NCBI RefSeq assembly: GCF_012932375.1
Contig: NZ_JAAIIG010000008.1
Coordinates: forward strand, 51,693-115,692
Length of the DNA stretch: 64,000 nt
DNA from: Bifidobacterium olomucense
GTDB taxonomy: Bacteria; Actinomycetota; Actinomycetes; Actinomycetales; Bifidobacteriaceae
Reading direction: 5' to 3'
The notes under the pieces were generated by a model. That model saw nothing but the letters and a program-made list of their open reading frames with translations. It did not search any database and had not been told where the DNA came from. Position 1 is the stretch's first letter, and the number at the start of each line of letters is the position of its first letter. Both the position numbers and the translations under genes were made by a program. Below, one piece after another: positions 27,653-37,881 of this stretch.

Positions 27653-30600
27653 ATGACGAACAGACTTGACCCTCATGAGATTATGAACGGCCTCGATCGC
27701 GATGGTGTGACGAGGCTGATCATAGGCGCGCCGGGAAGCGGCAAGACGGGATTTGCCGTGGCGCTGCTGGTAGAGGCTTTACGCCGCTACGGTGGAGCTG
27801 GGGCGGCGATGGCCGTACCGGGACGTGTGGCTGCGGAATCTTTGAGCAATGAGGTAATTCACCGGTTGGGATTCTCGCAAGAGACGCGTCCGGTCGGTAC
27901 TTTGGGCGCTATGGCATTCCGCGTGGTATCCGCTTTGCGGGCTGTTCAAGGACTGGTCGCTCCCCGTTTGCTGAATGGAGCCGAGCAGGATGCACTGCTG
28001 AGAACGGTGATGGCGGTGCATCTGAAACATGCAGCTTTGGGCGATGACTGTAATACTTGCGATTTGTTGCGTGAATACTTCGCTCAGGATGATTGGGCGC
28101 ATGTGATACGTTTCGATTCCGGTGGAGATGCATTCCGCACGATGGACTCGCCAAACCTTCGCGAGTCCAACGATTCGGTGCCGGTGGTCGGTGGATCTTC
28201 CAGCGTAGAGGTGTTCACGCGCGGCATTTCAGATGCTTTCATCGGGCAATTGCGCGATATGCTCGCGAGATTAGATGAGCTTGGCGTCGGTCCGGATGAA
28301 GAAGATCGACTGTTGCGCCGGGCGATTGCGGAGCCTCGGCTGACGGTGCAATGGAAACTGGCTTTTGCCTTGCGCAAGGAATATATCGTCGCTCAGCGTC
28401 AGGCATATCCGGGGCAGTATCGTTTGGATGCGTCATACCTGTTGGTGGCTGGGATGCATGCGGTGCGTGAGGCTATGGCACTCTGGCGGCAGACGGGCAA
28501 GGTCGATGCTTCAGGGACTGACATGTCCGCTCAACTGGAATCAATGAGCATCCCGCGATTGCTGGTGGTGGATGATGTACAAGATACAACACTGGCGGGT
28601 ATGCGTTTTCTTGAGGTCCTTGGCGCAGCAGGTGTCAAACTGGTGTTGGTCGGTAACCCGGATGAGTCGGTGCAATCGTTCCGTGGCTCGTATCCCGAAT
28701 ATCTGATGCGGCGTGCGGTGCGGGGAAGTCTTGGAGCGATTGAAGAACCTCTGGCGCGGCATGAAGGTGCGCAACAACTTGCGAATACCCAGACCGTAAG
28801 CCCTATAAGCGACCCTATCAGTATGGTGCGATTGGTCGCCAGCCGTGTTTCCCTGTCAATTCCTTCTCCGGAAGACGAGCCGTTGCCGCCTGCCTTAAGG
28901 TCAGGCAAGATCACCGATGTCTTGAATAAAACGTGTGAGCCTGGCTTACATGATGGCACATTGTTCGCGAGGCTTTACCGTTCCGCGCGCGAGGAACTTG
29001 ATGACGTGGTATGGCGCATGAAGCGCTCGCATCTGGACCATGACGTCAAGTGGAATGACATGGTGATCATTGCGCATGACAATGCGACCGTCCGTCGCTA
29101 TGGTGAACGGTTACGCCGCGATGGCGTACCTGTGCGCTATTCGTCGATTACTCGGCCCCTCAAGGATGAGAGTCTGGTACAGGGGTTGTTCGCGGTACTG
29201 GAACTTGCGCAGTTACGCATTGATAAGACCCAGTCGATTCGCATGAAACCCGCTGACTGTGCCTCTTATGTGCATTCGCGCGTGAGAGCGCTAATGGGTG
29301 GACCGCTGATAACTACCGGAGACGCTCCGGGAAGGGGAGTTCCCGGGCGCATCGCTCCGGTGGATTCGGCGATGAATGCGTTGGAGTCTTTAGCGCCGAT
29401 TGCCCAAGATAGCGCGTTTCTCAGTTCGTTGCTCTCATCATGGGAGTCCATATGTGATTCGATACGCAGCCATGCTTGTGAAACAGGCTGTGAAACACTG
29501 TGTGAAACAGGTTGTGAAACAAGTAGTGGGGTGTCTGATGCTGGTTCACCGGTGATCGAGACCCTCGACATCGCACAGCAAGACGACGGATCCGAGTTGT
29601 CTTTTGGTGCTGATGCGTTGTATGTGATGCTGGGGTTGGATCTACCGTCGGCCCCGGCTCGGTCGGTAGTGGAAGCCGTGCATGCGGTGCTTGGCGAAGA
29701 TCCACAGGCGCGGGCGTTCGCTAACCTATGGGCCATGGTGAGCAAGGTATCGAACGCCTTGCGTCGTTTGCCGGTGGAACAGCGATCACAGCCGCGCTAC
29801 GCTTTGTCCGCGGCATGGGAGGCTGCGGGACTTGCATCTGTATGGCAACGAACGGCGCTGCTGAATACCGAAGATGGACGTACGGCGAATGATCGTTTAG
29901 ACGCTGCCATGCGGTTGTTCCAATTTGCCGAAGATGCCGCCGCGAGCCGTGACCTGGAGGAATTCATGGCGCAAGTGCGTGGCATGGAGGTACAGGCTGA
30001 TTCACTGGCGCATGTGGGCCCGGTGGAAGATGCCGTAATGCTGACTACGCCCGCCGGCGCAGCAGGCAGACATTGGCGTTATGCCTGGATACCTCAGGTG
30101 CAACAGGATGTGTGGCCGAATCTTGCCGGTCGCAATACCATGTTCGGCGGGGAAGACCTTGCCGAACTGGTGTTGAGGGGGCCGCAAGCGATATCACACA
30201 ATGCCGTGGGTGGTTCCGGCATGAATCAGGATCCGCAGTTCACGGCTGTGATGTCTGCGGAGAAAAAAGGTTTTCTGGTTGCGTTGACCCGTGCCGAGCA
30301 AATCGCGATCAGCGCCGTATGGAACGATGACTTAAGTCCCTCGGATTTCCTCTTCGGATATATGCCGGAATACTTCCCAAGAAATCGACAGCAGGCGCAA
30401 TTCGCTGCCGTAGGTGATTCCTCTGATGACGCATATCCGGATTACGCGGGATTGGATGCTGATCCCAGAGGATTGGTGGCGGCGGCGCGTACCGTAATGG
30501 CGACGCATGAGCCAGATGAGGTCATTGCGCGGGACGCCGCTCAGGCTTTGGCATTACTTGCCGTACATGGAGTGGAATCAGCGGATCCCGCCAATTGGGC

Positions 30601-32086
30601 GTTTACGCAACAACAATCTATACGGCATCACGGTGGCGATGATGCGCATCAGGCAGAAGACGTGTGCCATAGAGATGGGACGGATGGGACAGAGCACTGT
30701 CGACAACACGGTCGGTCTTCGGAGGAACGTTGTTCGTCGGCTCCTTCCGCAGCAGCGCAGACTCCAATGGCGCGAACAGCGATGGCGCGGACTTCATCGG
30801 GGCCGGATACCGCAGCGCAGTCGGTTCCGTCGCTCGTGGTAACGCTTTCGCCTTCCGCGGTTGATGGCTTATGGGCATGCCCGGTGTGCTGGATGTTGGA
30901 GAACCGTTTCGCCGGTCCGCGTATGAGCTCGGTGGCCACCGGTTTTGGCACTGTGATTCATGCTGTGGCGCAGCAAGGCAGTGAGGAGGGCTTGGATTTG
31001 CTCTCCTGCCACGCCGATCGGCTTGAGGACTTGGGATTAGATGCCACTGCATCAATAGATCAACGTATTGAAGCGGTCCATCAGCGCTTGTTGACCATAT
31101 ATCAGGGCAGAAGGCCTGATCCTTCCTCCATTGCGGATACCGGCAACAGGTATGCGGCGACCCGCAAAGATGAATCGGCGCAGGCCGCTCTTGGCGCTAT
31201 CGCCGATTACTTTGTGCGTAGTGATGCTGATCCAGAGGCATATTTGGGAAAGAACGCCAAGAATTTTGCTATCGGACGGCTGGCCAAGGTCGAATGTGAA
31301 CGTGAATTCACCGCACGATTTGGGTGGCATGAAATAGCAGCCGCCTATAATGCGTTGTCCGGTGTTCGGCCGATTGACCGTTCCACTCTGATGCGCATGA
31401 TGGGGGCGTTGGTCGGTGGCTGGCCTGAAGGCATGGATGAGGGGCTTATCGTGCGTCTGTCCGGCCGTATCGATCGCATGGAGCATCGTGTTCTTGCCGA
31501 TGGAAGCGAGCGTATTCGCCTGATTGACTACAAAACAGGCAAAGTGCCGTCCGTAAAGCGAATTTTCAATGATCTGCAGTTGGTGTGCTACCAGCTTGGT
31601 CTTGCTTTTCCTGAGGTCATCGATGGCGATATCCGTAAGGCCGATCGACTGGATCAGACACCCACTATTGCGCAAAGTGCACTATTCCATGTTGGTCAAC
31701 ATGCTGCGCCGGCGCACAGCTATGCGCCGGAAGGCGCTTTCCAACCTCCTCTGTTCGTTGACGGAGCGTTGAACGAGACGCCGTTCACAGCACGGCAGAA
31801 CTATCAGAAACTTGAACGCTTCTTGGATATGCCAATGCTGAACGTCAACCAACCGCCTTGTGGGGTGCCTGTGCAGGCTTGGCAGCAATTCACCGCTTTC
31901 GCGGGTACGCAGACACTGTGGGCATTGACCATGATCGCCCGTGTCATGTATGCGGCTGCGGCCATCAGGTCGTCTGAACTTACCGCGCATCCGCAATCCA
32001 CCCATATTGAGGTATGCCGTATGAAAGATGTATGCCCTGCGTGTGCTGGGCAGATCAGCACTGTATTTGAAACGAGGCAGGCATGA
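27653..32086 (+). CDS. AdnA-like helicase-nuclease subunit with degenerate motor
   Basis: 1477 residues. The N-terminal SF1 motor has Walker A GAPGSGKTG, but the DExQ box reads VVDDVQD (D307-D308), motif III reads GNPDESVQSFRG, and the motif V region (TTPAGAAGRHWRY) is unlike HQSKGLEWD, so ATP hydrolysis is doubtful. The C-terminal RecB/PD-(D/E)XK nuclease has SGRIDRME, LIDYKTGK and LVCYQLGL. A cysteine pair CPVC before it and CRMKDVCPAC at the end suggest an iron-sulfur cluster. Such pairs (AdnAB) resect double-strand breaks in actinobacteria. The gene overlaps the next by ATGA. It carries a 4 x 12-bp CETx repeat in a linker and is longer than mycobacterial AdnA. Confidence 0.85.
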   Translation: MTNRLDPHEIMNGLDRDGVTRLIIGAPGSGKTGFAVALLVEALRRYGGAGAAMAVPGRVAAESLSNEVIHRLGFSQETRPVGTLGAMAFRVVSALRAVQGLVAPRLLNGAEQDALLRTVMAVHLKHAALGDDCNTCDLLREYFAQDDWAHVIRFDSGGDAFRTMDSPNLRESNDSVPVVGGSSSVEVFTRGISDAFIGQLRDMLARLDELGVGPDEEDRLLRRAIAEPRLTVQWKLAFALRKEYIVAQRQAYPGQYRLDASYLLVAGMHAVREAMALWRQTGKVDASGTDMSAQLESMSIPRLLVVDDVQDTTLAGMRFLEVLGAAGVKLVLVGNPDESVQSFRGSYPEYLMRRAVRGSLGAIEEPLARHEGAQQLANTQTVSPISDPISMVRLVASRVSLSIPSPEDEPLPPALRSGKITDVLNKTCEPGLHDGTLFARLYRSAREELDDVVWRMKRSHLDHDVKWNDMVIIAHDNATVRRYGERLRRDGVPVRYSSITRPLKDESLVQGLFAVLELAQLRIDKTQSIRMKPADCASYVHSRVRALMGGPLITTGDAPGRGVPGRIAPVDSAMNALESLAPIAQDSAFLSSLLSSWESICDSIRSHACETGCETLCETGCETSSGVSDAGSPVIETLDIAQQDDGSELSFGADALYVMLGLDLPSAPARSVVEAVHAVLGEDPQARAFANLWAMVSKVSNALRRLPVEQRSQPRYALSAAWEAAGLASVWQRTALLNTEDGRTANDRLDAAMRLFQFAEDAAASRDLEEFMAQVRGMEVQADSLAHVGPVEDAVMLTTPAGAAGRHWRYAWIPQVQQDVWPNLAGRNTMFGGEDLAELVLRGPQAISHNAVGGSGMNQDPQFTAVMSAEKKGFLVALTRAEQIAISAVWNDDLSPSDFLFGYMPEYFPRNRQQAQFAAVGDSSDDAYPDYAGLDADPRGLVAAARTVMATHEPDEVIARDAAQALALLAVHGVESADPANWAFTQQQSIRHHGGDDAHQAEDVCHRDGTDGTEHCRQHGRSSEERCSSAPSAAAQTPMARTAMARTSSGPDTAAQSVPSLVVTLSPSAVDGLWACPVCWMLENRFAGPRMSSVATGFGTVIHAVAQQGSEEGLDLLSCHADRLEDLGLDATASIDQRIEAVHQRLLTIYQGRRPDPSSIADTGNRYAATRKDESAQAALGAIADYFVRSDADPEAYLGKNAKNFAIGRLAKVECEREFTARFGWHEIAAAYNALSGVRPIDRSTLMRMMGALVGGWPEGMDEGLIVRLSGRIDRMEHRVLADGSERIRLIDYKTGKVPSVKRIFNDLQLVCYQLGLAFPEVIDGDIRKADRLDQTPTIAQSALFHVGQHAAPAHSYAPEGAFQPPLFVDGALNETPFTARQNYQKLERFLDMPMLNVNQPPCGVPVQAWQQFTAFAGTQTLWALTMIARVMYAAAAIRSSELTAHPQSTHIEVCRMKDVCPACAGQISTVFETRQA
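29477..29524 (+). repeat. 4 x 12-bp in-frame repeat (Cys-Glu-Thr-x)
   Basis: Units tgtgaaacaggc, tgtgaaacactg, tgtgaaacaggt and tgtgaaacaagt encode CETG CETL CETG CETS in a linker of the AdnA-like protein. Confidence 0.9.
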
Positions 32087-35000
32087 GCACATTTGTCCCG
32101 AGCCCGGAGCAGGCGTCCATCATCAATGCACCAGCCGATTCGGATGTTCTGGTGGTTGCCGGTGCTGGTTCCGGAAAAACCTTTACCATGACACAGCGTA
32201 TCATCGCGCTTATTCACCGCGGTGTGGCACCGGAACGCATCCTTGGGCTGACCTTCACGCGCAAGGCGGCCGGAGAATTGCTGGAACGAGTTTCTTCGGC
32301 GGTAGCGGGGGAAACGGATAGCGCAGACGCATCAGCCATAATTTCGGACCGAGCGTTTCTCAAACCTGCGATTTTCACCTATGACGCCTTCTTCCAGACC
32401 ATTGTGCGCCAATATGGCTTATTGGTGGGCTTTGACCAGCAGACGCAGCCACTCAGCCAAGCCGGAGCACTTCAACTTGCCACCGAAGTCATCGACGCGC
32501 ATATGGATTTGGTGTTTCAAGAGGATTTCGGATCATTCTCGCACTTGGCCGGATACGTGTTGACCTTGTCTGACGCCATTGGAAGCGCCATGATTGGAGG
32601 CGACTGCGTCAGCTTTGCGCAAGCTGTCGATCTGGTGCGGCAATGGGATACGGCATTTGCCAAGCGCATCGAAACCGTGCTGGAGCATGAGACCGTGCCT
32701 GATGCCGAACCGACGATCCCCAAGATCAAACGTCTCAAGAAAGACACGGATGCCAGCTGGCAGGCCAAGCTCGATGATCGTGCTGCAGCATTGCATGCAC
32801 GTTGTGCATACCATTGTGGCGAACTGCTGCAGACCGTACGCAAACGAGATATTCTCTTGCAGCTGGTCGAAGCGTACGCACAAGCCAAGCGTGAACGGAA
32901 TATGGCGGAATTTTCCGATTTCACTATTGCGGCATTCCAACTGATCAGCCGTTTCCCGTCAATCGGCAAACGAATACGACGCCGGTACACTCATGTGCTG
33001 CTTGACGAATACCAAGATACTTCCACCACACAGGCTGCATTGCTTGCATCGCTGTTCCATACAAAGGATGGACGGTCCGCCGTCAATGCTGTGGGCGATC
33101 CGTTCCAGTCCATCTATGCATGGCGAGGAGCGAGTCCTGGCGCATTCCGCATGTTTCAGCGGGATTTTCATATGGATCCGGACTCCAAGCCGTTCCCCTT
33201 GTCGGTGACGAGACGCAATAGCCGCATCGTGCTTGAGGCAGCCAATGATCTGACGTTGCCATTGCGTTCCCATCCGGCACGGCCTTCCAGCTCGCTGATG
33301 CGAGAGGTGGGTGTCTCTTCGCTCGACCCTATGCCGAATGCACCAGAAGGTACGCTCGGCGTACTGGGATTTGCTACCGCCGGCCAAGAGATGGATGCGG
33401 TGGTGCGATTCTGTAAACAGGCGATTCGCCAATATCGTGCGCGCGATGGCAAGGAGGCTGATGACGGTGGGAAGGCGTCGGTCGCGGTACTGTTCCGGTC
33501 CAAGTCTCGTATGCCCCAATATCAGGAAGCGTTGGAGCAGGCTGGATTGACCACGTTCGTAGTCGGATATTCCGCATTGCTTGAACGACCTGAGATTCGT
33601 GATCTGATGGCACTGCTGCATGTGGCGTCGGACCACACGGATTCCGGATCGTTGATGAGACTGCTGGCCACACCAAGATTTGCCGTCAGCGCGGATGATC
33701 TGACACTGTTGGCACGTGTTGCCGAACAGTGCAATACCGAACAACGGTTTAGAGCGTTGGTACAAGCGGGACTGGCCTCAGCGGATGCCCCTCAGGAACA
33801 ATGGGCAACTGTGGTTCGGGAGCATCGCGATCAGGTGGCGAATGCGGTGTTCCTGCCGGATGTGTTGTTGCGTACGGATATCGAATTGCTGATCAAACCC
33901 TTGAGCGAGTGGGGTCGGTCTGCGGTGTCGCATATGGCCAAGGCGCTGCGTCATGTCCATGGTGCCATCGGCCGGCCGTTGAACGATGTGATTCGTGTCG
34001 GTGTCGAAGCATTGGATCTGGATATTGACACCGTGGTGGCTGAGGCGCTGCATGACCCTCGACGTCACGCCAATCCCACGGTGGCTCGTATGCCCATGCA
34101 TGCCATCGTGGATTTGGTCGATACCTATACGAGAGAGATCGCAATCGATCAGACGCCTACGTTGCGGGGATTCATGGCATGGGTCGATCAATTGTCTTCC
34201 GTGGAGGATGAGGCGGCCAATCTTCCCGATACGTCGGTGGATGTGGAATTGATGACGGTACATCAATCCAAAGGGTTGGAATGGGATGCCGTTGCCGTGG
34301 TGGGGTTGACTGCAGGAGGTTTCCCAAGCAATCAGGGCGATCATCTTAAAGTAGAGCTGGATGAGCGGCATCCCGGTGGTCTGGAACATGGACGATGGGT
34401 GGCGCCTCAGTATCGGGACGTCGCCGATTCGTGGCTGACCGACCCCACCGCGGTACCGGTACCCGTACGTGCAGATGCGGCAATTCTTCCAAGATTCCCC
34501 CATGATGCGGATGTCGCGATGTCTCCAATGGAGGCATTGGAGACGCTGGATGATGTGGAACTCATTGATGATGAGGCCTTCGGTTCCATGCGTCAGTTCG
34601 GCGATGGTGTAGACGAGGTTGATGCTTCTGGTTGGTATCTGACGCAGACGGAGGAATACGGTCGCAGACTCCATGCCGATGAACGGCGACTTATGTATGT
34701 CGCGCTCACCCGTGCCCGATCGGACGCCATGCTGACCTATAGCGCCTATGCGGGGGAATATGGCCGCGATCCTTCTGCAGTGCCTAAGGGAGCGCGTGCT
34801 GCCCAGGCTTCCAATTTCTGGCTTGAAGTACATGACGCTCTGATCTCGCACGACCATGTGGTCACGGCTCGTCAATGCGTGGAGCAGCTGGGAGATAAGG
34901 TGGCTCTCGTCTCCAAGCAAGACGAGCCGATTGAGGCTCCCGAGGGATTCTTCATAGGGGAGCGGGCTTCCGTGTACTGCAACGCCGTGATAGGCGCGGC

Positions 35001-35991
35001 ATGGAGCACGCCAATCGCTCAACAGGATAAGGCCGAGTCGTTACCCTGGCCGGCTACCCTGAGCGCATCCATCGTTGAACGGCTTGATCGTGGCATCGGT
35101 GCCGTGCGGCAACAGATAGAACAAGCCGACCGTATCGCTGCCGGCCATATCGCTGCCGGCAAGGGTGCCGCCGCCATTGGTGGGCACGTGCAAGAGAGCC
35201 AGGGGGAGCTGGAGTGCCACCAGCCGGCTGGGCCATTGCTGCAGCGAGCGCAGATATTGGTCAGCGATGGGGATCTGATGACCGGACCATTGCAAGGGCA
35301 GGCGTTGGATGAGATGGTAAAAGCAAAAGCCCAACGTGTGTTGTCTGCAGGACGGCAGAATGTTACCGGGTTGCAGGCGCGAGTCGGCGGCATGGGGGAG
35401 CGGGAAGAACGCATGTATTGGAGAAGCATCGTTCGCCCGGTTCCGCGTATCTCATCCCCGGCAGCGGAAGCGGGCACACGATTCCATGAGTGGGCTCAGC
35501 GGTTCATCGGTGCGGGAAGCATCGATGAAAGGGGCACCAGAGAGGCTGTTGCGATGGATGAAGGCGAGCTGTTGCAGTGGCAGAAGCGGCTTGCCGCATC
35601 CCGCTGGGCTCGGCGTACCCCGGTCTGGCTGGAGCGCGCCATCGTGGTGGACGTGCCAGGCATTGGTATTGTCAACGGCAAACTGGATGCGGTGTTTGCG
35701 GGGGGATTGGATCCACGGGATTCATCCAAACGATTCACCATTGTCGATTGGAAAACCGGGCAAAGACCCACGCAACCACAGGATGTGGCGCGTAAACTCG
35801 CCCAGCTTGACATGTATAGGCTGTTGCTCGCTGTGGTGGAAGGTGCGGCGTTGGAGAGTATCGACGCTACCCTCTACTATGTCAGTGAGTCTCAGGAAGA
35901 CTTGCGCGAGCTTAAAGCCCGCGCCAAAACCAAACAGGAAATCCTTACCGAGTTGAGCTCCGGAATCTCTGAACAATCCGACAACGACTAG
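32083..35991 (+). CDS. AdnB-like UvrD-family helicase-nuclease subunit
   Basis: 1302 residues. The SF1A motor is intact: VAGAGSGKTFT, LTFTRKAAGELLERV, LLDEYQDTSTTQ, VGDPFQSIYAWRGA, TVHQSKGLEWDAV and YVALTRARSDAML. The C-terminal nuclease keeps GTRFHEW, VNGKLDAVF, IVDWKTGQR and LAQLDMYRL. No terminal cysteine cluster is visible, unlike the upstream partner. It would be the translocating subunit of a two-subunit AdnAB-type resection machine and cut DNA with its own nuclease. Its ATG overlaps the previous stop, so the subunits are probably made in equal amounts. No terminator hairpin of note follows in the 186 bases before the MFS gene. Confidence 0.9.
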   Translation: MSTFVPSPEQASIINAPADSDVLVVAGAGSGKTFTMTQRIIALIHRGVAPERILGLTFTRKAAGELLERVSSAVAGETDSADASAIISDRAFLKPAIFTYDAFFQTIVRQYGLLVGFDQQTQPLSQAGALQLATEVIDAHMDLVFQEDFGSFSHLAGYVLTLSDAIGSAMIGGDCVSFAQAVDLVRQWDTAFAKRIETVLEHETVPDAEPTIPKIKRLKKDTDASWQAKLDDRAAALHARCAYHCGELLQTVRKRDILLQLVEAYAQAKRERNMAEFSDFTIAAFQLISRFPSIGKRIRRRYTHVLLDEYQDTSTTQAALLASLFHTKDGRSAVNAVGDPFQSIYAWRGASPGAFRMFQRDFHMDPDSKPFPLSVTRRNSRIVLEAANDLTLPLRSHPARPSSSLMREVGVSSLDPMPNAPEGTLGVLGFATAGQEMDAVVRFCKQAIRQYRARDGKEADDGGKASVAVLFRSKSRMPQYQEALEQAGLTTFVVGYSALLERPEIRDLMALLHVASDHTDSGSLMRLLATPRFAVSADDLTLLARVAEQCNTEQRFRALVQAGLASADAPQEQWATVVREHRDQVANAVFLPDVLLRTDIELLIKPLSEWGRSAVSHMAKALRHVHGAIGRPLNDVIRVGVEALDLDIDTVVAEALHDPRRHANPTVARMPMHAIVDLVDTYTREIAIDQTPTLRGFMAWVDQLSSVEDEAANLPDTSVDVELMTVHQSKGLEWDAVAVVGLTAGGFPSNQGDHLKVELDERHPGGLEHGRWVAPQYRDVADSWLTDPTAVPVPVRADAAILPRFPHDADVAMSPMEALETLDDVELIDDEAFGSMRQFGDGVDEVDASGWYLTQTEEYGRRLHADERRLMYVALTRARSDAMLTYSAYAGEYGRDPSAVPKGARAAQASNFWLEVHDALISHDHVVTARQCVEQLGDKVALVSKQDEPIEAPEGFFIGERASVYCNAVIGAAWSTPIAQQDKAESLPWPATLSASIVERLDRGIGAVRQQIEQADRIAAGHIAAGKGAAAIGGHVQESQGELECHQPAGPLLQRAQILVSDGDLMTGPLQGQALDEMVKAKAQRVLSAGRQNVTGLQARVGGMGEREERMYWRSIVRPVPRISSPAAEAGTRFHEWAQRFIGAGSIDERGTREAVAMDEGELLQWQKRLAASRWARRTPVWLERAIVVDVPGIGIVNGKLDAVFAGGLDPRDSSKRFTIVDWKTGQRPTQPQDVARKLAQLDMYRLLLAVVEGAALESIDATLYYVSESQEDLRELKARAKTKQEILTELSSGISEQSDND

Positions 35992-36177
35992 GCCATGAAA
36001 CGCCTATGACAAGGTGCCGGCGCACATACGAGCAGTTCGACTGTCATATGTCGCAATGTTCGCGCATCTGTCCGTGGGAGAAACGCACCGCGTGACGTTG
36101 CTCAGAGACCGCTACCCTCGGAAGGTACGTGTGGGCGGGCGCACGTGCCGGACGAATAATCAGTAAGGAGTAAAAGA

Positions 36178-37575
36178 GTGCCTACGACTCGTGTCGGTGC
36201 CAAGTCGTACCCCATCCAGTCGCCCCAGTCGCCATATGCACGTCTGTTCGCATTGCCCGGAACGAAAGCGTTCTGCATTTCAGGCGCCGTAGCCCGTCTG
36301 CCGATTTCCATGATGAGCCTCGGCATCGTGCTGGCATTGAACCACCTGTACGACAATTGGACAGTGGCCGGGACTATGAGCGCCGCATATGTGCTCGCCA
36401 TGTCTTGCGTTACGCCGTTCTATGCGAGGGCGTTCGATCGATTCGGACAAGCCCGTGTCGGTCGGCTGGCGCTCGCCGTGCAGATTGCGGCAATGCTGTC
36501 GTTCGCGATTGCGGCTCTGGTACGGGTTCCGCTGGCGGTTCTCTTCGTTCTTGCCATCATCATGGGCCTCACGCAGTTCTCCTTCGGGGCTTTGGTGAGA
36601 ACCCGCTGGGCGTATGCGCTGCGCAATGTGGAGAATGGCGATACTTTGCTGAATACCGCCTATGCCATGGAAGCGGCGATTGATGAAATCGTATTTATTC
36701 TGGGGCCGATTATGGCCGCTTGGCTCGCTACGTCGGTACACCCGGTCTCTCAGCTGTTCGTGCCTACTGTGGCATGCGGCATCGGCGGTACGGTGTTCTT
36801 TTCCTTGAAGTCCACGCAGCCGAACCTCCTCGTACAGGAGATCGACGTGCCGTCGAGTCCCGAACTGTGTGACGACGGTCAAGCTGCTGGGCGCAACGTC
36901 TGCGAGACCCGCGATGTCAACGACGGCGATAGCGGTGCGGGTTCGGCGCGGGATCACGCGGACCAGCTCACCTTGCGTCAGCTGAAAACACGGGCTCCCA
37001 AAGCCAGAAGCGTGCTGCTCTATGCCGGGGTGTTGCCGTTATTGGCGGTGTTCGTAGTGTTCAACATGAGTTTCACTTCCTTCGACGTCTCCATCACCGC
37101 AACGATGAAATCCGTGGGATTGGAACCATTCTTGGGTGTGCAGCTCGCCATGTTCGCCGTAGGCTCGTGCGCCGGAGCACTGATGTTCGGTTCCCGACAG
37201 CTCAAAGGCTCCCATTGGGCGCATATGGTGATGTTCCTGTCCTTGCTGACTGTGGGATATGTGTTCTTCCGCCTGACCATGGATAATCTCATCCTGCTGG
37301 GGATCGTGGAGATTCTGGCCGGTCTGACCGTTTCTCCGCTATTCGCCACCGGTAACCTCATCGTCAAGGATCTCGTGCCGGCCGAGTCGCTGACCGAGGG
37401 ATTGAGCTGGGTGACCACCGCTGGCACGGTCGGCACTTCGATCGGCTCATCGGTGGCAGGCGTTGTGCTGGATGCATATGATCCTCATATCGGCATGATG
37501 CTGCCATTTCTGTTTACCTTGGCCACGGTACCGATCGCTTTGGCGGGTTGGTGGCTTGCCCGGCGACGAGCCTGA
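36178..37575 (+). CDS. MFS transporter
   Basis: 465 residues from GTG 36178 with aaggag 9 bases upstream. About twelve hydrophobic helices are split by a charged cytoplasmic loop of about 60 residues (about 222-282), as in major-facilitator proteins. Motif-like DRFGQARVGR after helix 2 matches the conserved MFS loop. The substrate cannot be told from the sequence; the overall look is that of drug/metabolite exporters (YbfB/SetA-like). It stands alone: upstream is AdnB-like, downstream dapB with its own promoter. Confidence 0.85.
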   Translation: MPTTRVGAKSYPIQSPQSPYARLFALPGTKAFCISGAVARLPISMMSLGIVLALNHLYDNWTVAGTMSAAYVLAMSCVTPFYARAFDRFGQARVGRLALAVQIAAMLSFAIAALVRVPLAVLFVLAIIMGLTQFSFGALVRTRWAYALRNVENGDTLLNTAYAMEAAIDEIVFILGPIMAAWLATSVHPVSQLFVPTVACGIGGTVFFSLKSTQPNLLVQEIDVPSSPELCDDGQAAGRNVCETRDVNDGDSGAGSARDHADQLTLRQLKTRAPKARSVLLYAGVLPLLAVFVVFNMSFTSFDVSITATMKSVGLEPFLGVQLAMFAVGSCAGALMFGSRQLKGSHWAHMVMFLSLLTVGYVFFRLTMDNLILLGIVEILAGLTVSPLFATGNLIVKDLVPAESLTEGLSWVTTAGTVGTSIGSSVAGVVLDAYDPHIGMMLPFLFTLATVPIALAGWWLARRRA

Positions 37576-37579
37576 ACTG

Positions 37580-37597
37580 GGCAGCATCAACGCTGCC
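37580..37597 (+). terminator. Short hairpin after the MFS gene
   Basis: ggcagc (37580-37585) pairs with gctgcc (37592-37597), four bases past the stop. It is followed by repeated gtcctaggagc units (about 37606-37628) without a T-run. Confidence 0.35.
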
Positions 37598-37708
37598 TTA
37601 TGATGTCCTAGGAGCGTCCTAGGAGCGTCCCGGGAGTCTTGCGCGCCCGGTGTTGAATCCATCATGAAACCTGTGTTCGGACTCATCCTTGTGTTCATGG
37701 ACATTCTA

Positions 37709-37737
37709 TTGGTTTGCCTTGGCTCAGGTGGTAATCT
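37709..37737 (+). promoter_or_regulatory. Candidate dapB promoter
   Basis: TTGGTT (37709-37714) and TAATCT (37732-37737) are 17 bases apart. This would give a leader of about 138 bases containing the strong hairpin at 37754-37804. Prediction by eye. Confidence 0.45.
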
Positions 37738-37753
37738 GTTTGCCGATTCGACG

Positions 37754-37804
37754 GCGTGGTGGTACTCCTTGCGCATGCCAAATGCGCAAGGAGTACCACC
37801 ACGC
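37754..37804. repeat. Perfect 23-bp hairpin in the dapB leader
   Basis: Arms 37754-37776 and 37782-37804 are perfect complements with loop gccaa. The right arm contains aaggag, a perfect Shine-Dalgarno core, but no start codon follows closely. No T-run. Confidence 0.9.
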
Positions 37805-37881
37805 AGAAGCAGATTGAAGACAGGATAAAGCGCCCGGTGTGAGCTGTGGCGGTGGTGACACCAGAAAGCAAGGGGAAGAGC

